A stretch of 64,000 nucleotides of DNA from positions 1-64,000 of the forward strand of contig NZ_PZKN01000009.1 of the NCBI RefSeq assembly GCF_003046795.1, in the 5' to 3' direction. The notes beneath the pieces are model-generated. The model saw only the letters and a list, made by a program, of their open reading frames with translations, was not told where the DNA came from and searched no databases. The DNA is from Desulfonatronum sp. SC1. Lineage in GTDB: Bacteria; Desulfobacterota; Desulfovibrionia; Desulfovibrionales; Desulfonatronaceae. Shown here piece after piece: positions 36,502-47,069 of the stretch (within the stretch, counting starts at the first letter, position 1; each line of letters starts with the position of its first letter). A program made the translations under genes and the position numbers.

Positions 36502-39500
36502 TCATGACCTCGCCTCATTTGCTGGAGATGAGGGCAATTCGACAACGAACCGCGCGCCCTCCCCTGGACTGGATTCAACCCACATTCGGCCTTTATGGCC
36601 CTTGGTGACGATGAAATAGGACACGGACAGTCCCAGCCCCGTGCCTTGTCCGGGCGGCTTGGTGGTAAAGAAGGGCTCGAATATCCGGGCCTGGATTCCC
36701 GGGGGTATGCCCGGTCCGTTGTCTTCCACCTCAATGCGTACCCCGTCGGAAAGACCGGACACCCGGATAGCGATGCGCGGAGTTTCCACCGGAGGCACGG
36801 ACTCCGCCATGGCCTGAGCCGCGTTGCGCAACAGGTTCAGGACCACCTGCTCGATCTCGGTGGCGGTGCAGATTATTCTCGGCAGATCAGTGCTGATGTC
36901 CTGATTGACCTGAATTCGCTTGAAGTCGTAGCTCTTCTTGAGATCGTAATCGCTTTGGGCCAGGGTCAGGGCCTTTTGAACAGTATCCGCCAGGTCGCAG
37001 ACATCGCGACGGGATTCACTCCTGCGGGTGAAGTCCAGCATATGCCGAATAATGGCCGCGGCCCGCAAGGTCGCGGACTGGATGTCCGCCATGAAAACAT
37101 CCAGCTTTCTGACACGCATGTATTCGGCCAAGAGTCCCAAATCCAGCCCGATGGTCGCGGCGGCCTCCTGATTTTTGCGAAAATCCGCCCTGGAACGTTG
37201 CTCCAGGTTCTGAACGGCTTGGAGCACGATGCCCAGAGGATTGTTGATCTCATGGGCAATGCCCGCGGCGATCCCGCCCACGGACATCATCTTCTCGGTT
37301 TCGACCATCATCTCCTGCATCTTCTTGGACTCGGTAATGTCGTCATAGGTTCCGAGCATCCCGTAAATCCGCCCGGCATCGTCCAGCAAGGGAACCTTGG
37401 ACATCCGCAGCCAGACCTCCCTGTCCCCGAAAACATGGCGTCTCTCAATGTTCAACACCGTTTCGCCGTGCTCCAAGACTCGGCGATCACCCTTGCGGTG
37501 TGCTTCGCCATGCCCAACCCATCTCAGAGCGAAATCATCCTTGCCGACTAGGCTTTCCGGCTCCGCATGGCCCGCATCCCCGGCAAACAGACGGTTACAG
37601 CCCAGATAGCAATGATCCAGCCCCTTCCAGTAGACACGCACCGGAATGGTGTTGATAACCTCATGGAGCATCCGGCGCGAGGCGACAAGCTCCACTTCCA
37701 TCCTTTTGCGCTCCGTCACGTCCAGCACGATGCCCTGGTATTCGACCACCTGCCCGCCTTCATCCTGGATCATGAACGTGCGATCCTCAACCCAGCGGAC
37801 CCCGCCGTCCCTGGCCACGATCCGGTATTCCTGCTGGAACCGATCGACCTTCCTGAACGCGTAATCCTCGAGTTCCCGACTCAACCGTTCCTGGTCCTCG
37901 GGATGGACCAGGGCGGCATAACGCACCTTGCCGGACATCAACTCATCACGGGAGTAACCGAACTGGCTTACGTTCCGCGAGACCATGATCACCGGCCAAT
38001 CAGGAGCTTCCTTCCACCGGAAAAGAATGGCCGGACTGTTTTCCACCACAATGTTCGCCTGCTTCAATTCTTCCTCTGCACGTTTACGCTCGCTGATGTC
38101 GCGGTCAAAGGCGATGGCAAGAAAGCGTCCTTTGTGTTCCAGGTAGTTTGTGGTCACCTCCACGGGGAAAATGCGTCCATCCTTGGCCCTATGGCGGGAT
38201 TCGAAACGCATTGCTCCGACCCGACGCATCGTCTCCTTGTGCTCCTCCCAGTTTTCGACCGGAAAGTCCGGATCAATCTCAAAAACAGACATTCTCAACA
38301 GTTCATCACGGGAATAGCCCATGGACGAACAGGCCGCATCGTTCACGTAAATCAGAGCGCCCCGGTCATCCACCCAAACAATGCTGTCCTGGGCCCGATC
38401 CATGGCGAACTGGGTCAGTTGTAAGGCTTCCTCGGCCTGTTTTTGAGAGGACACATCCCTCTGAACGGCCAGGAGGCGTTCTTGCCCGGCCAGGACAACG
38501 CGTTTGAGACTGGTTTCCATCCAGAAAAGATGCCCATCCCTATGTCTGCAATGCCATTCAAAGAGCTGTGGCTCTCCGGCAATAGCCTTCCGCACCAACT
38601 CATCAGCCTGTTCCTGGATATATGGAGGTATGCCGGAACTTATGTCCCCCACCCGGACTCTCTGCATTTCCTCTCTGGAATAACCGAATTTTTCGAGCAC
38701 GACGCTGTTTACATCGAGAATCTCTCCCGTATCAAGATCATGAATATAAAGAGCATCATTCACCGCGTTAAATACCGCGCGGTAGGTGGCCTCGGAATGT
38801 TTCAACGCCTCCTCGGCCTGCCTGCGTTCCGTTATGTCCCTGGCCGTGGTGACCACCCCTTGCACCTGGCCGTTCGCATTGAGTTCAGGAACGCAGAGCC
38901 AGTCGATCCATACCCCGTTGGGCAACATGAATTCGATCCGCTGGACCTCGCCGGTTTCAAATACCCGGGCTAGCGTTTCTTCCCATAGCCGGTTCAACTC
39001 CTTCGGAAACCCGAGTTCCTGATGGGTTTTGCCGATCCAATCCTCCACCGGGATGCCCGTTTGCACAGCGGCCATTTTATTGACGTACGTAAGTCGAAAA
39101 TCCCGGTCAAAACGCATGATTGTATCCAGGAAGTTTTCCGTCAAGGCGCGATACTGTTCCTCGCTTTTGCGCAGGGCGTCCGCTGCCTGAAGCCTGTACC
39201 GCTCGGCCAGATGACCCCGCCAGGAAAAATACAGAGCAACAGCGGTCACCAGGAGAAGAATCCCCACTCCGGCATAAGTGGCGTCCCTGGTGATCCGGCC
39301 AATCTCTTGCCGCACGTCGATCATGTACACGCCGGTTCCGAGCACCCAGCCCCAGGGCTGAAAATCCTTGGCATAGGCGTACTTCAAGTCAATGTTGTGG
39401 GATTCGTCCATTACCTCCCAGTAGTAGGTGACCAGTCCCTCGCCATGTTCACGGGCAGCCTGGACCATTTCCGCGACAAAGCGCCTGCCCCTGATATCCT

Positions 39501-39855
39501 TGAGATTGGAGATATCCCTGCCCACGTGTCCCGGCTGGTAGGGGTGGACCAGGGTCACATGGCCGTAGTCCAGAATCCAAAAATAATTACGACCCTCGTC
39601 ATCGTAGCGCATGGAATGGACTATGCGTTTGGCCGTGTCCTGAGCCTCCTCCAGCGTCAGTTCGCCTTTGTCCACCCGTGCATGCAAAGCGTCCAGGATC
39701 GACCAGGCGCTCTGAGCCATGGAGCGGACCATGGAAATTTTCTGATCCATCAGTGCTGTCTGCAACTTGGGCAAAAGCAAGGCGAACAGGACGACGCCGA
39801 TGAGCAGGACGCTTAAAAGCGCCGGGAAGGTGGTCTTGATAATGGCTCGAAGCAT
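36502..39855 (-). CDS. Membrane histidine kinase: single Cache, five PAS, kinase
   Basis: A 1117-residue sensor. An N-terminal helix (about 7-30), an extracytoplasmic single-Cache domain (about 35-190; NYFWILDYGHVTLVHP, PWGWVLGTGVYMIDV) and a second helix (about 195-215) precede five consecutive PAS/PAC units (roughly 225-850, each ending in an ISERKRAEE-type boundary), then a HisKA of the GIAAGIAHEINNPLG type and an ATPase domain (LLRNAAQAM, DNGPGIPPG, GQGTGLGLSVS). The kinase core is closely related to that of the gene at 41700-44189. No receiver is attached. Its Cache domain resembles that of the MCP at 50.4 kb. Confidence 0.91.
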   Translation of the reverse strand: MLRAIIKTTFPALLSVLLIGVVLFALLLPKLQTALMDQKISMVRSMAQSAWSILDALHARVDKGELTLEEAQDTAKRIVHSMRYDDEGRNYFWILDYGHVTLVHPYQPGHVGRDISNLKDIRGRRFVAEMVQAAREHGEGLVTYYWEVMDESHNIDLKYAYAKDFQPWGWVLGTGVYMIDVRQEIGRITRDATYAGVGILLLVTAVALYFSWRGHLAERYRLQAADALRKSEEQYRALTENFLDTIMRFDRDFRLTYVNKMAAVQTGIPVEDWIGKTHQELGFPKELNRLWEETLARVFETGEVQRIEFMLPNGVWIDWLCVPELNANGQVQGVVTTARDITERRQAEEALKHSEATYRAVFNAVNDALYIHDLDTGEILDVNSVVLEKFGYSREEMQRVRVGDISSGIPPYIQEQADELVRKAIAGEPQLFEWHCRHRDGHLFWMETSLKRVVLAGQERLLAVQRDVSSQKQAEEALQLTQFAMDRAQDSIVWVDDRGALIYVNDAACSSMGYSRDELLRMSVFEIDPDFPVENWEEHKETMRRVGAMRFESRHRAKDGRIFPVEVTTNYLEHKGRFLAIAFDRDISERKRAEEELKQANIVVENSPAILFRWKEAPDWPVIMVSRNVSQFGYSRDELMSGKVRYAALVHPEDQERLSRELEDYAFRKVDRFQQEYRIVARDGGVRWVEDRTFMIQDEGGQVVEYQGIVLDVTERKRMEVELVASRRMLHEVINTIPVRVYWKGLDHCYLGCNRLFAGDAGHAEPESLVGKDDFALRWVGHGEAHRKGDRRVLEHGETVLNIERRHVFGDREVWLRMSKVPLLDDAGRIYGMLGTYDDITESKKMQEMMVETEKMMSVGGIAAGIAHEINNPLGIVLQAVQNLEQRSRADFRKNQEAAATIGLDLGLLAEYMRVRKLDVFMADIQSATLRAAAIIRHMLDFTRRSESRRDVCDLADTVQKALTLAQSDYDLKKSYDFKRIQVNQDISTDLPRIICTATEIEQVVLNLLRNAAQAMAESVPPVETPRIAIRVSGLSDGVRIEVEDNGPGIPPGIQARIFEPFFTTKPPGQGTGLGLSVSYFIVTKGHKGRMWVESSPGEGARFVVELPSSPANEARS

Positions 39856-39920
39856 GGCTGATTCCCCGATGGGTCGCTTGTCTTCACTTGATACTCGGGC
39901 TTGTCCGCCACCCGTTCACA

Positions 39921-41108
39921 TCAATCCCGCTCGTCCATGGATTGTTGGTCATCCCCGCCCGCCGGTCCATGGACGGGCAAGGCCACGAAGAACGTGGTTC
40001 CCTGGCCCGGAGTGCTTTCGGCCCAGAGCATTCCCTCGTGCAGGGCGACGAATTCCTTGCATAGAACCAGCCCGAGTCCGGTACCCGGCTCCCCGGCCGT
40101 GCCGGGGAAGGACTTGTTTTGCCCCAGGGCGAACAAACCGCCGAGGGTTTTCCTGTCCATGCCGATCCCGGTGTCCCGGACGGACAGGATGATGTCGTCT
40201 TCCCTTTGCTCGGCGCAGACGGTCACCACGCCTCCGGGTTTGGTATATTTGACGGCATTGAAAAGCAGATTGCGGATGATGGTGTCCAGCATGGAGTCGT
40301 CCGCGGTGAGCAGCAGACCGGATGGAACCTGGGAACGCAGGGCGACGTTCTTTTGCTGGGCAACGTGACGCGCCAATTCCAGGTTCGCGTCCACCACCTT
40401 TTCCAGGTCGCAGGCTCCCGCTTCGCACTGCTTCAACCCTTGCAGGGTCCGGGACCAATGCAGGAGGTTTTCCAGCAACTGCAAAACATTCTGAACCGAT
40501 TGGCCCATGGCCCGGAGCACGGGACGGATAGCATTCCAGTCTTCGGCCTGATCCTCTTCGACGAGCAGCTTCGTGAATCCGTGAATCCCGGTCAGCGGCG
40601 ACATCAGGTCGTGGGCGATGATCGAGAAAATCAGATCCTTTTCCGCCAAAAGAATCTGGAGTTGTTCATTTTTCTCCCGGATTTCCTCTTCCGCATGCTT
40701 CTTGGCGCTGATGTCGATCACGAAACCTTGAAAGCACTGGAGAACGCCGCCTGGTCCCCGGAGCGCACGCACGCTCAGGGACACCCAGATTTTTGTTCCG
40801 TCCCGACGCCACATCTGACATTCATGGTTATGGATTTCCCCATGCGCGGCCATCTGGCGCAAAACAAGCTCGCGTTCGGACGGCTCGCAATAGACCTGTG
40901 TGGCGATGTCCGTGATGGATTCCAGCAGATTTTCGGCGGAATCATAACCCATAGCGCGGACCAGGGCCGGATTGACGGCAAGAAAACGCCCATCGGGCGT
41001 GGATGCATAAACCCCGATGGGCGCGTTGAGAAACATATCCTCCAGAGAGTCCATGGCCCCCTGGCATACGTGCGTGGCACCGCCGTCGTCACGATCCGAT
41101 CCGGACAC
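39921..41108 (-). CDS. PAS histidine kinase (IIAHDLMSPL type)
   Basis: Soluble kinase of 395 residues: PAS at about 22-140 (ends FVIDISAKKHAEEE), a short coiled coil, a phosphoacceptor His166 in an atypical FSIIAHDLMSPLTG box, and an ATPase domain (IRNLLFNAVKYT, DTGIGMDRK, GTGLGLVLCKEF). The H-box variant with HDLMSPL instead of HEIRTPL belongs to a distinct but common HisKA subgroup. The PAS domain is a close relative of those in the neighbouring kinases. It stands between two operons with gaps on both sides. Confidence 0.89.
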   Translation of the reverse strand: MSGSDRDDGGATHVCQGAMDSLEDMFLNAPIGVYASTPDGRFLAVNPALVRAMGYDSAENLLESITDIATQVYCEPSERELVLRQMAAHGEIHNHECQMWRRDGTKIWVSLSVRALRGPGGVLQCFQGFVIDISAKKHAEEEIREKNEQLQILLAEKDLIFSIIAHDLMSPLTGIHGFTKLLVEEDQAEDWNAIRPVLRAMGQSVQNVLQLLENLLHWSRTLQGLKQCEAGACDLEKVVDANLELARHVAQQKNVALRSQVPSGLLLTADDSMLDTIIRNLLFNAVKYTKPGGVVTVCAEQREDDIILSVRDTGIGMDRKTLGGLFALGQNKSFPGTAGEPGTGLGLVLCKEFVALHEGMLWAESTPGQGTTFFVALPVHGPAGGDDQQSMDERD

Positions 41109-41286
41109 GGACGCCTCCTTTCTGATTGATTCTCTCCCAAGGAGATCTATTTGGAAGCCGAAGCGCGGCTCAACCGTTCACAGCCTCCGTGGAGGGAAAC
41201 ACAAGCCCATGGCGTTCTCCAGGAGTTTACGGACCCGGCCGGTTAGGCTTTTGTTTGCGGCATAAGTCGTTGACCTTCTAATATCA

Positions 41287-41703
41287 TTACAATTTCCTGT
41301 CCAACACGAACTCCTGCTTCTTACCGGGCCTGAGCAGCTCCCGCACTCGACCCAGAAGGCGGGTCAGATCGCAGGGTTTGAGAAAGATGCTCCGGTCGGC
41401 CACGCCCAGTTCGACCAGGGTCGCGTGCAGTTCGGCATCCACTGAGCCGGTGTGTACCAGGAAATGTCGGCACAGCTTCTCCTGGACGGACGCCCGGATA
41501 AAGGCCGTGCCGTCCATACCCGGCAGGCGGATGTCCACGATGCAGAGATCCGCCGGTTCGGAACGAAGCATTACCAGGGCTTCCTCGCCCGTTTCGGCCT
41601 CGACCACGTGGAAAACTTCCATGTCTTCGAAGTACGTAGACAACTGACACCGGAGCTGCTGCTCGTCCTCCAGAATGAGTACTTTGGGCGGAGTCGTGCT
41701 CAT
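41287..41703 (-). CDS. Single-domain response regulator
   Basis: A 138-residue receiver with the acidic pocket LEDE, phospho-acceptor Asp57 (CIVDIRLPGMDG), a Thr/Ser switch region (LVHTGSVD) and the lysine of FLKPCDL near 108. There is no output domain. The start overlaps the stop of the substrate-binding kinase at 41700-44189 by four bases, so it is likely the direct phosphorylation target of that kinase. Confidence 0.87.
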   Translation of the reverse strand: MSTTPPKVLILEDEQQLRCQLSTYFEDMEVFHVVEAETGEEALVMLRSEPADLCIVDIRLPGMDGTAFIRASVQEKLCRHFLVHTGSVDAELHATLVELGVADRSIFLKPCDLTRLLGRVRELLRPGKKQEFVLDRKL

Positions 41704-44189
41704 GATGCCTCCTTCGGGGTCGTGGCCAGGGGGAGATCGATGATGAACCGGGTGCCCGTGCCGGGAGTGGACTCAACGCGCATCCGCCCTCCATGGTTTT
41801 TGGTGATGATGAAATACGACACGGAGAGTCCCAGGCCCGTACCTTGCCCCGGTGCCTTGGTGGTGAAGAACGGTTCAAAAATCCGCGGCAGCACGTCCCC
41901 GGGGATGCCCGGCCCGTTGTCCTCCACCACGATCCGCACCGCGTCGGTCTCGGTTGCGGCCCGAACCGTGATCCAAGGATTCTCCAGAGGCGGCTGCACC
42001 TCGTTCATGGCCTGGGCAGCGTTGCGCAGGAGGTTCAGGAGAACCTGCTCGATTTCCGTCTCCGTGCAGCCGACCCGGGGCAGACTGGGGTCGATCTCCA
42101 GGCGGACGTCGATCCGCTTGAAATCGTATTTCTTTTTCAGGTCATAGTCGCTTTGGGCCAGAGTCAGGGCGCGCTGGATGATCACGCCTAGGTCGCAAAC
42201 CGTGAGCACGGATTCGCTGCGCCGAGTAAAGTCGAGCATGTGCCGGACGATGGATGCGGCGCGCAGGGCCGCGGATTGGATGTCGGCAATGAACACGTCC
42301 AGTTTGCGCCGTTGCATGTAGGCCTCCAGCAGGCCCAGATCCAGCCCCACGGCCTCGGCGGCCTCCACGTTCTTCCAGAAATCCGTTCGGGTCCGCGTCT
42401 CCAGGTTCTGGGCCGCCTGAAGGACGATCCCCAGGGGGTTGTTGATCTCATGGGCGATTCCCGCCGCGATTCCACCCACGGAGACCATTTTTTCGGACTG
42501 GATCATCATCTCCTGCATTTTCTTGGCTTCGGTGATGTCGCGGATCACGGCCAGGATGTGCGGCTCCCCGTCGATGGGCAGTACCAGAGATGCGATGGAG
42601 CAATGAATGATCTCCCCGTCCTTGCGGCGGGCCTTGAGTTCAAAATTGATGAGCGGCTCGCCGGCCCGCAGCCGTTGATAAATGACCTCCCGGTCTTCAG
42701 GGATCGGATAAAACTGCAATTCCGTGGTCATGCGTCCCAGACACTCTTCACGGGTGTAGCCGCACAACCGGAAAAAGGCCTCATTGGCGTCGCGAATGAC
42801 TTCGGTGTGCAGATGAACCACGATGATGGCGTCCGGCGAAAGCTGAAACAGCCTGGAGAACTTCTCTTCCGAAGCCCGCAAAGAGGCCTCGGCCCGCTTG
42901 CGCACGCTGATGTCCTTGATGGTCCCATCGATGAATCTCGGATTGCCCCGAACGTCTTTTTCCAGGGAGGCGTTGATGATGGTCTGGAAGCTTGTCCCGT
43001 CCTTGCGCTTGAAATCGATTTCCATGGAAACGCCGTCCGGGGAGGCCTCCAGAGCGTCCAGGAGCTTGCGACGATCTCCTGGAGCGGGGTAGATATCCGT
43101 GGCCAGATCGCGAACCTGCTCCATAAACTCATCCCGGTCAGCATAGCCGAACATCCGGGCCATCGCCGGATTCACCTCCACGGGCTTGCCGGGAATCGTG
43201 GTTCGGAAGATGCCCACCGGCGCATTGTTGAATATGGCCCGATAGCGTTCCTCGCTGGCCCGCAGCTTACGGCGCATAAAAATAGTGATCAGGCCCAGGC
43301 AAATGATCAGTGACCCCAGGAAAACGCCCGCAACCTTGATGCGCTGGATCTGCTCCCGGTTCAGCCCCCCAGGACCGTCCAGGGCGATCCAGCGTTTTTC
43401 GACTGCGCGGATTTCTTCGTCCGAGACGGTCTGCATGGCCTTGTTCATGGCGCTGTAAAGCAAGGGATACTCACGGCTGACCCCGAAACTGAGGTGGTAA
43501 ATCATGTCCGTGGGCCCGGCCACCCGCAGGTTGGGCAACTTTTGCTCCTCGATGTAGTAAACGCCCACGGCCATGTTTTCGATCATGGCGTCCACCAGGC
43601 CGAACGCCACGTCCCGCAAACCGGCCCGGGAGTTTTCCACGGGGACGATCTCCAGAATATCCGCGTAGTTCTCGCGCAGGAACGTCTCTGTCACGTAGCC
43701 CTGGACCGCGGCCACCCGCAGCCCCTTGAAATCCTCCAGCGTCCGCGCCCTGGTCCGATTCTTGGTGGTGATCACCACGACGGGAATATTGATATAAGGT
43801 TCGCTGAACAAGGCGAAACGCTCCCGTTCAGGCGTGTTGGCAATGACCGGAGCCACGGCCGCCTCCCCGCTTTCCAGAACCTCCAGCAACCGGGGCCAGG
43901 AGGTAGCCGGGACCACTTGAAAAGAAATGCCGAGCCGCGACGCGATCAAGGCCATGACCTCTGCGGCCATGCCCCTGAATTCCCCTCTTTCGGACGCATA
44001 CTCGATGGGCGGGAATGTTCTGTCGTACCAGAGAACCAGTTTGTCCTGGTTGTCCGAAAGCCAAGCCCGTTCCTCTCCGGTCAGACCGACGTCCGCGCCG
44101 CGGACGGCTCCCCCCAGGGGCGAAACCACGATCAAAGCCGTCACGAGGACGATCAACCCGACGCGCTGGAGTATTGTTTTTTCACCCAT
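41700..44189 (-). CDS. Histidine kinase with periplasmic substrate-binding domain and two PAS
   Basis: An 829-residue membrane sensor. Signal/anchor helix (about 8-30), one solute-binding type 3 domain (about 33-270, as in amino-acid-binding proteins and BvgS/EvgS), a membrane helix (about 285-305), PAS 1 (about 312-430), PAS 2 (about 437-560), then HisKA of the GIAAGIAHEINNPLG type and an ATPase domain (LLRNAAQAM, DNGPGIPGD, GQGTGLGLSVS). The likely ligand is a small polar metabolite, unknown. It overlaps its upstream neighbour by eight bases and the following response regulator by four. Confidence 0.91.
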   Translation of the reverse strand: MGEKTILQRVGLIVLVTALIVVSPLGGAVRGADVGLTGEERAWLSDNQDKLVLWYDRTFPPIEYASERGEFRGMAAEVMALIASRLGISFQVVPATSWPRLLEVLESGEAAVAPVIANTPERERFALFSEPYINIPVVVITTKNRTRARTLEDFKGLRVAAVQGYVTETFLRENYADILEIVPVENSRAGLRDVAFGLVDAMIENMAVGVYYIEEQKLPNLRVAGPTDMIYHLSFGVSREYPLLYSAMNKAMQTVSDEEIRAVEKRWIALDGPGGLNREQIQRIKVAGVFLGSLIICLGLITIFMRRKLRASEERYRAIFNNAPVGIFRTTIPGKPVEVNPAMARMFGYADRDEFMEQVRDLATDIYPAPGDRRKLLDALEASPDGVSMEIDFKRKDGTSFQTIINASLEKDVRGNPRFIDGTIKDISVRKRAEASLRASEEKFSRLFQLSPDAIIVVHLHTEVIRDANEAFFRLCGYTREECLGRMTTELQFYPIPEDREVIYQRLRAGEPLINFELKARRKDGEIIHCSIASLVLPIDGEPHILAVIRDITEAKKMQEMMIQSEKMVSVGGIAAGIAHEINNPLGIVLQAAQNLETRTRTDFWKNVEAAEAVGLDLGLLEAYMQRRKLDVFIADIQSAALRAASIVRHMLDFTRRSESVLTVCDLGVIIQRALTLAQSDYDLKKKYDFKRIDVRLEIDPSLPRVGCTETEIEQVLLNLLRNAAQAMNEVQPPLENPWITVRAATETDAVRIVVEDNGPGIPGDVLPRIFEPFFTTKAPGQGTGLGLSVSYFIITKNHGGRMRVESTPGTGTRFIIDLPLATTPKEAS

Positions 44190-46698
44190 CCAGCACCTCC
44201 CGCACTTTGGCCGCCAGTTCCTTCAACTGATACGGCTTGCCGAGAAAGCCTTTGGCCCCTGTCCGCTGGAGCTCCTCTGCCAGCTTGTGGTCGGCGTATC
44301 CGCTGGCAATGAGTACCCGGACTGTGGAGTCCACGGTCAGCAGCTCCCGCAGGCACTGGCGACCGCCCATGCCGGGCATGCCCAGATCCATGACGACCAT
44401 GCCGATGTCGTGGCCCTGGTCCGCATAGATGGCCAAAGCCTTCTCGCCGCTGGAGGCGGTTAGCACCGTGTAGCCGAACTCCTCCAGGGCCTCCCGTGTC
44501 AGGTCGAGTATCTGCTCGTCGTCATCCACCAGCAGGATGGTTTCCCCGCCGTCCAGGTTGATCGGAACAGCCGGAACGTCTGGAATCTCGTCCGCCTCCG
44601 CGGCGGCCTCCACGGCTTTTGCCGCTGGCCAGTAAATCCTGAACGTCGCGCCCCGGCCCGGCTCACTGTAGCAGAGAACCAATCCGCCATGGCTGGTGAC
44701 AATGCCGTAGGCCGAGGCCAAACCCAGACCTGTACCCTTGCCCATTTCTTTTGTGGTGAAAAACGGGTCGAAAATCTGGGCCAGGGTCGTCTCGTCCATG
44801 CCCCGACCCGTATCCGTCACGCACAACAACACATGCGGTCCTGGCTCCAGGTTGAAATGCGAGCGGACAAACTCCTCGCCCAGAGTCACATTGCCGGTTT
44901 CCAGAATCAACCGTCCTCCGTCGGGCATGGCATCCGCGGCATTGGTTCCCAGGTTCAGCAGCACCTGCTCCACCTGCACTGGATCGGCCAGGACCGGCCA
45001 AAGATCGTCCTGGAGGCGCAATTCCAAGGAGACCATTTTGGGAATGGTCCGTTCCAGCATCCTGGCCGCGTCTTCCACCGCATGGTTCAGGTTCAATCGC
45101 TGCCGCTCCACCACGGCCTTGCGGCTGAACTGCAAGAGCTGCCTGACCAACCGAGCACCCCGGTCAATGGACTGGGCGATGTTGCGCAGCCTCGTCGATG
45201 TCGCCTCGTCGTTGTCGCGCAGCAACATAATCTGGATATTCCCAGACATGGCCTGCAAAAGGTTGTTGAAGTCATGGGCGATGCCCCCGGCCAGGGTGCC
45301 CACGGATTCCATTTTATGGGCCTGTCGCAACTGGATATTCAGCTTTTCACGCTCTTCCTCGGCCCGCTTGCGGTCGGTGATGTCGGCGATGAACCCCTCC
45401 AGACACACCACCTCGCCGTCTTCCGAGAACAGGCCCCGCCCCTGCTCCCAAACCCACTTTTCCGCCCCGTCCTTGCCGACGATGACGTATTCGAGGGTCA
45501 ATGTTTGCTTCAGCCGCAACGCTTCCTGCCACGCCTCCCAGCGCCACTCCCTGAATTCCGGATGGATGAGGTCGTTGTAGGAAACGGCGGCATTCTCTAC
45601 CAGTTCCTCGGGCTTATAGCCGCACAAGGGCAAACTCCCCTCGCTGACGAACTCCATGGTCCAGTTCCGGTCGTTCTTGCAGCGATAGGCCATGCCGGGC
45701 AGGTTAGACAGGAGCACTCGCAGCCGGCGTTGACTGTCCTGCAATTCCAGGAAAAATGTCTGGAGACGCTCGCGAGAAACCTCCAGTTCGCTGGTGCGCT
45801 GGGCCACGGTCCGTCTGAGGGTCCAGGACCAGACGAATCCGGCCAGAGCCAACACGGTCAGGGCGAGCAAGGCCGGCCAAAGGTACGGCCAGGTCTTTTC
45901 CCACGGACGAGGAACCTCGTACACCCCGAACCATTTATCGGTGATTTCCCGGTAGCGATTGGTCGCCTTGAGCAAGGCCAGCCCCTCGTTCAGGCGGTGC
46001 ACGAGCGGATCGTTGCCTTTGGCAACGGCAAAGCAGTACTCCCGACCCGGCAGGCCGGTCTCCAGGGCCCGAAGATTATCCAGGCCAAAGCGCCTTGCAA
46101 AATACATGCCTTGAACCTTGGAGGACAGCAGGGCCGCGTCGTAGCCACCCTCGGACAGCAAAACCAAGGCTCGCTCGGGATCCTGGACCGGGACTACTTG
46201 GGAGGCAATGGGGTTGGCCAACAGATACTCGTGCATAATGTCCCCCTCCTGAACCAGAACGCGGCGACCGCGCAAGTCGGCCAAGGAATTGATCGCGGAA
46301 CCGCCGCGGACGAACAGACCGGAGGAGACAATGGTGTGGGGAACGGAAAACCCGAAGGTCTTCGCTCGTTCCTCGGAATAATACATCCCTGCCAGAACGT
46401 CGGCGCGCCCCGTTTCCAGATCATCCCTCACCATCTGCCATGGCCCGAGACGCACCTCGACGGCCAGGCCCATGGCCTCAGCCACGGCTTGAATCAGTTC
46501 GACATTGAAGCCTGCGGGCCGACCGTCATCCAGGTATTCATAGGGGGGATAGGCATGGTCCGCGCTGACGATGAGCACGGTCCTGTCTGCGGGCCAGGGC
46601 GACCCGGAGTCATGCTCCCGGGCAATCCCCGACCACGGCAGCAACGCCGCGACCAGGACAACGACCAGGATATTGATCAGACAAAACCGATTCGGCAC
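44182..46698 (-). CDS. Hybrid histidine kinase with periplasmic substrate-binding domain
   Basis: An 838-residue membrane sensor: signal helix, a type 3 solute-binding domain (about 38-265; [20 protein letters not shown]), a membrane helix (about 273-295), a PAS domain (about 335-455), HisKA of the [20 protein letters not shown] type, an ATPase domain ([29 protein letters not shown]) and a receiver (about 715-838; [22 protein letters not shown]). It starts at GTG with AGGAGT seven bases upstream and leads an operon of two substrate-binding kinases and a response regulator. The kinase-receiver half closely resembles the gene at 27701-29836. Confidence 0.91.
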   Translation of the reverse strand: MPNRFCLINILVVVLVAALLPWSGIAREHDSGSPWPADRTVLIVSADHAYPPYEYLDDGRPAGFNVELIQAVAEAMGLAVEVRLGPWQMVRDDLETGRADVLAGMYYSEERAKTFGFSVPHTIVSSGLFVRGGSAINSLADLRGRRVLVQEGDIMHEYLLANPIASQVVPVQDPERALVLLSEGGYDAALLSSKVQGMYFARRFGLDNLRALETGLPGREYCFAVAKGNDPLVHRLNEGLALLKATNRYREITDKWFGVYEVPRPWEKTWPYLWPALLALTVLALAGFVWSWTLRRTVAQRTSELEVSRERLQTFFLELQDSQRRLRVLLSNLPGMAYRCKNDRNWTMEFVSEGSLPLCGYKPEELVENAAVSYNDLIHPEFREWRWEAWQEALRLKQTLTLEYVIVGKDGAEKWVWEQGRGLFSEDGEVVCLEGFIADITDRKRAEEEREKLNIQLRQAHKMESVGTLAGGIAHDFNNLLQAMSGNIQIMLLRDNDEATSTRLRNIAQSIDRGARLVRQLLQFSRKAVVERQRLNLNHAVEDAARMLERTIPKMVSLELRLQDDLWPVLADPVQVEQVLLNLGTNAADAMPDGGRLILETGNVTLGEEFVRSHFNLEPGPHVLLCVTDTGRGMDETTLAQIFDPFFTTKEMGKGTGLGLASAYGIVTSHGGLVLCYSEPGRGATFRIYWPAAKAVEAAAEADEIPDVPAVPINLDGGETILLVDDDEQILDLTREALEEFGYTVLTASSGEKALAIYADQGHDIGMVVMDLGMPGMGGRQCLRELLTVDSTVRVLIASGYADHKLAEELQRTGAKGFLGKPYQLKELAAKVREVLDG

Positions 46699-46989
46699 GA
46701 TCAGACTCCTGTTGCTGGTTGAGTCGGCAAGATCATGAAAAAACTAGCACCTTGACAGCATCCAAGCAAGAAAAAAGACGACGCTCGCTACACACCCCGC
46801 ATTCCGCCGCCATGCCCGATATGTCCGTTCTCTTCAGGGGCAGTATTCATCAAGCCCGAAAGGTCCGCGTCCGCACGGCCAATCCATACTAAAGGCAAGA
46901 ACCCACCTGTAACTACTTCGCCGCACTGGGAAAAAAACATGGATTCCGTTGACCGATCATCTCAAAAAGTGCCGCGCATCAAACACAAA
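46699..46989. other. Intergenic region before the sensor-kinase operon
   Basis: About 290 bases, moderately AT-rich near the kinase start. It should contain the promoter of the kinase operon on the minus strand. I see no second gene, no recognisable cyclic-di-GMP riboswitch, and no repeat. Confidence 0.4.
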
Positions 46990-47017
46990 ACCCGGCTTGG
47001 TGCGCACCAAGCCGGGT
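46990..47017 (-). terminator. Palindromic terminator after MCP 1
   Basis: A perfect 28-bp palindrome (arm ACCCGGCTTGGTGC at 46990-47003). Read on the minus strand it is followed by TTTTGTGTTT, so it should end transcription of the chemotaxis genes about 50 bases after the MCP 1 stop. It is homologous to the hairpin after MCP 2 at 50284-50317. Confidence 0.7.
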
Positions 47018-47069
47018 CTCGTTAAACAGCGGCACGCATCGCCCTTGGCTGCTTCCAGATTATCCCGGA

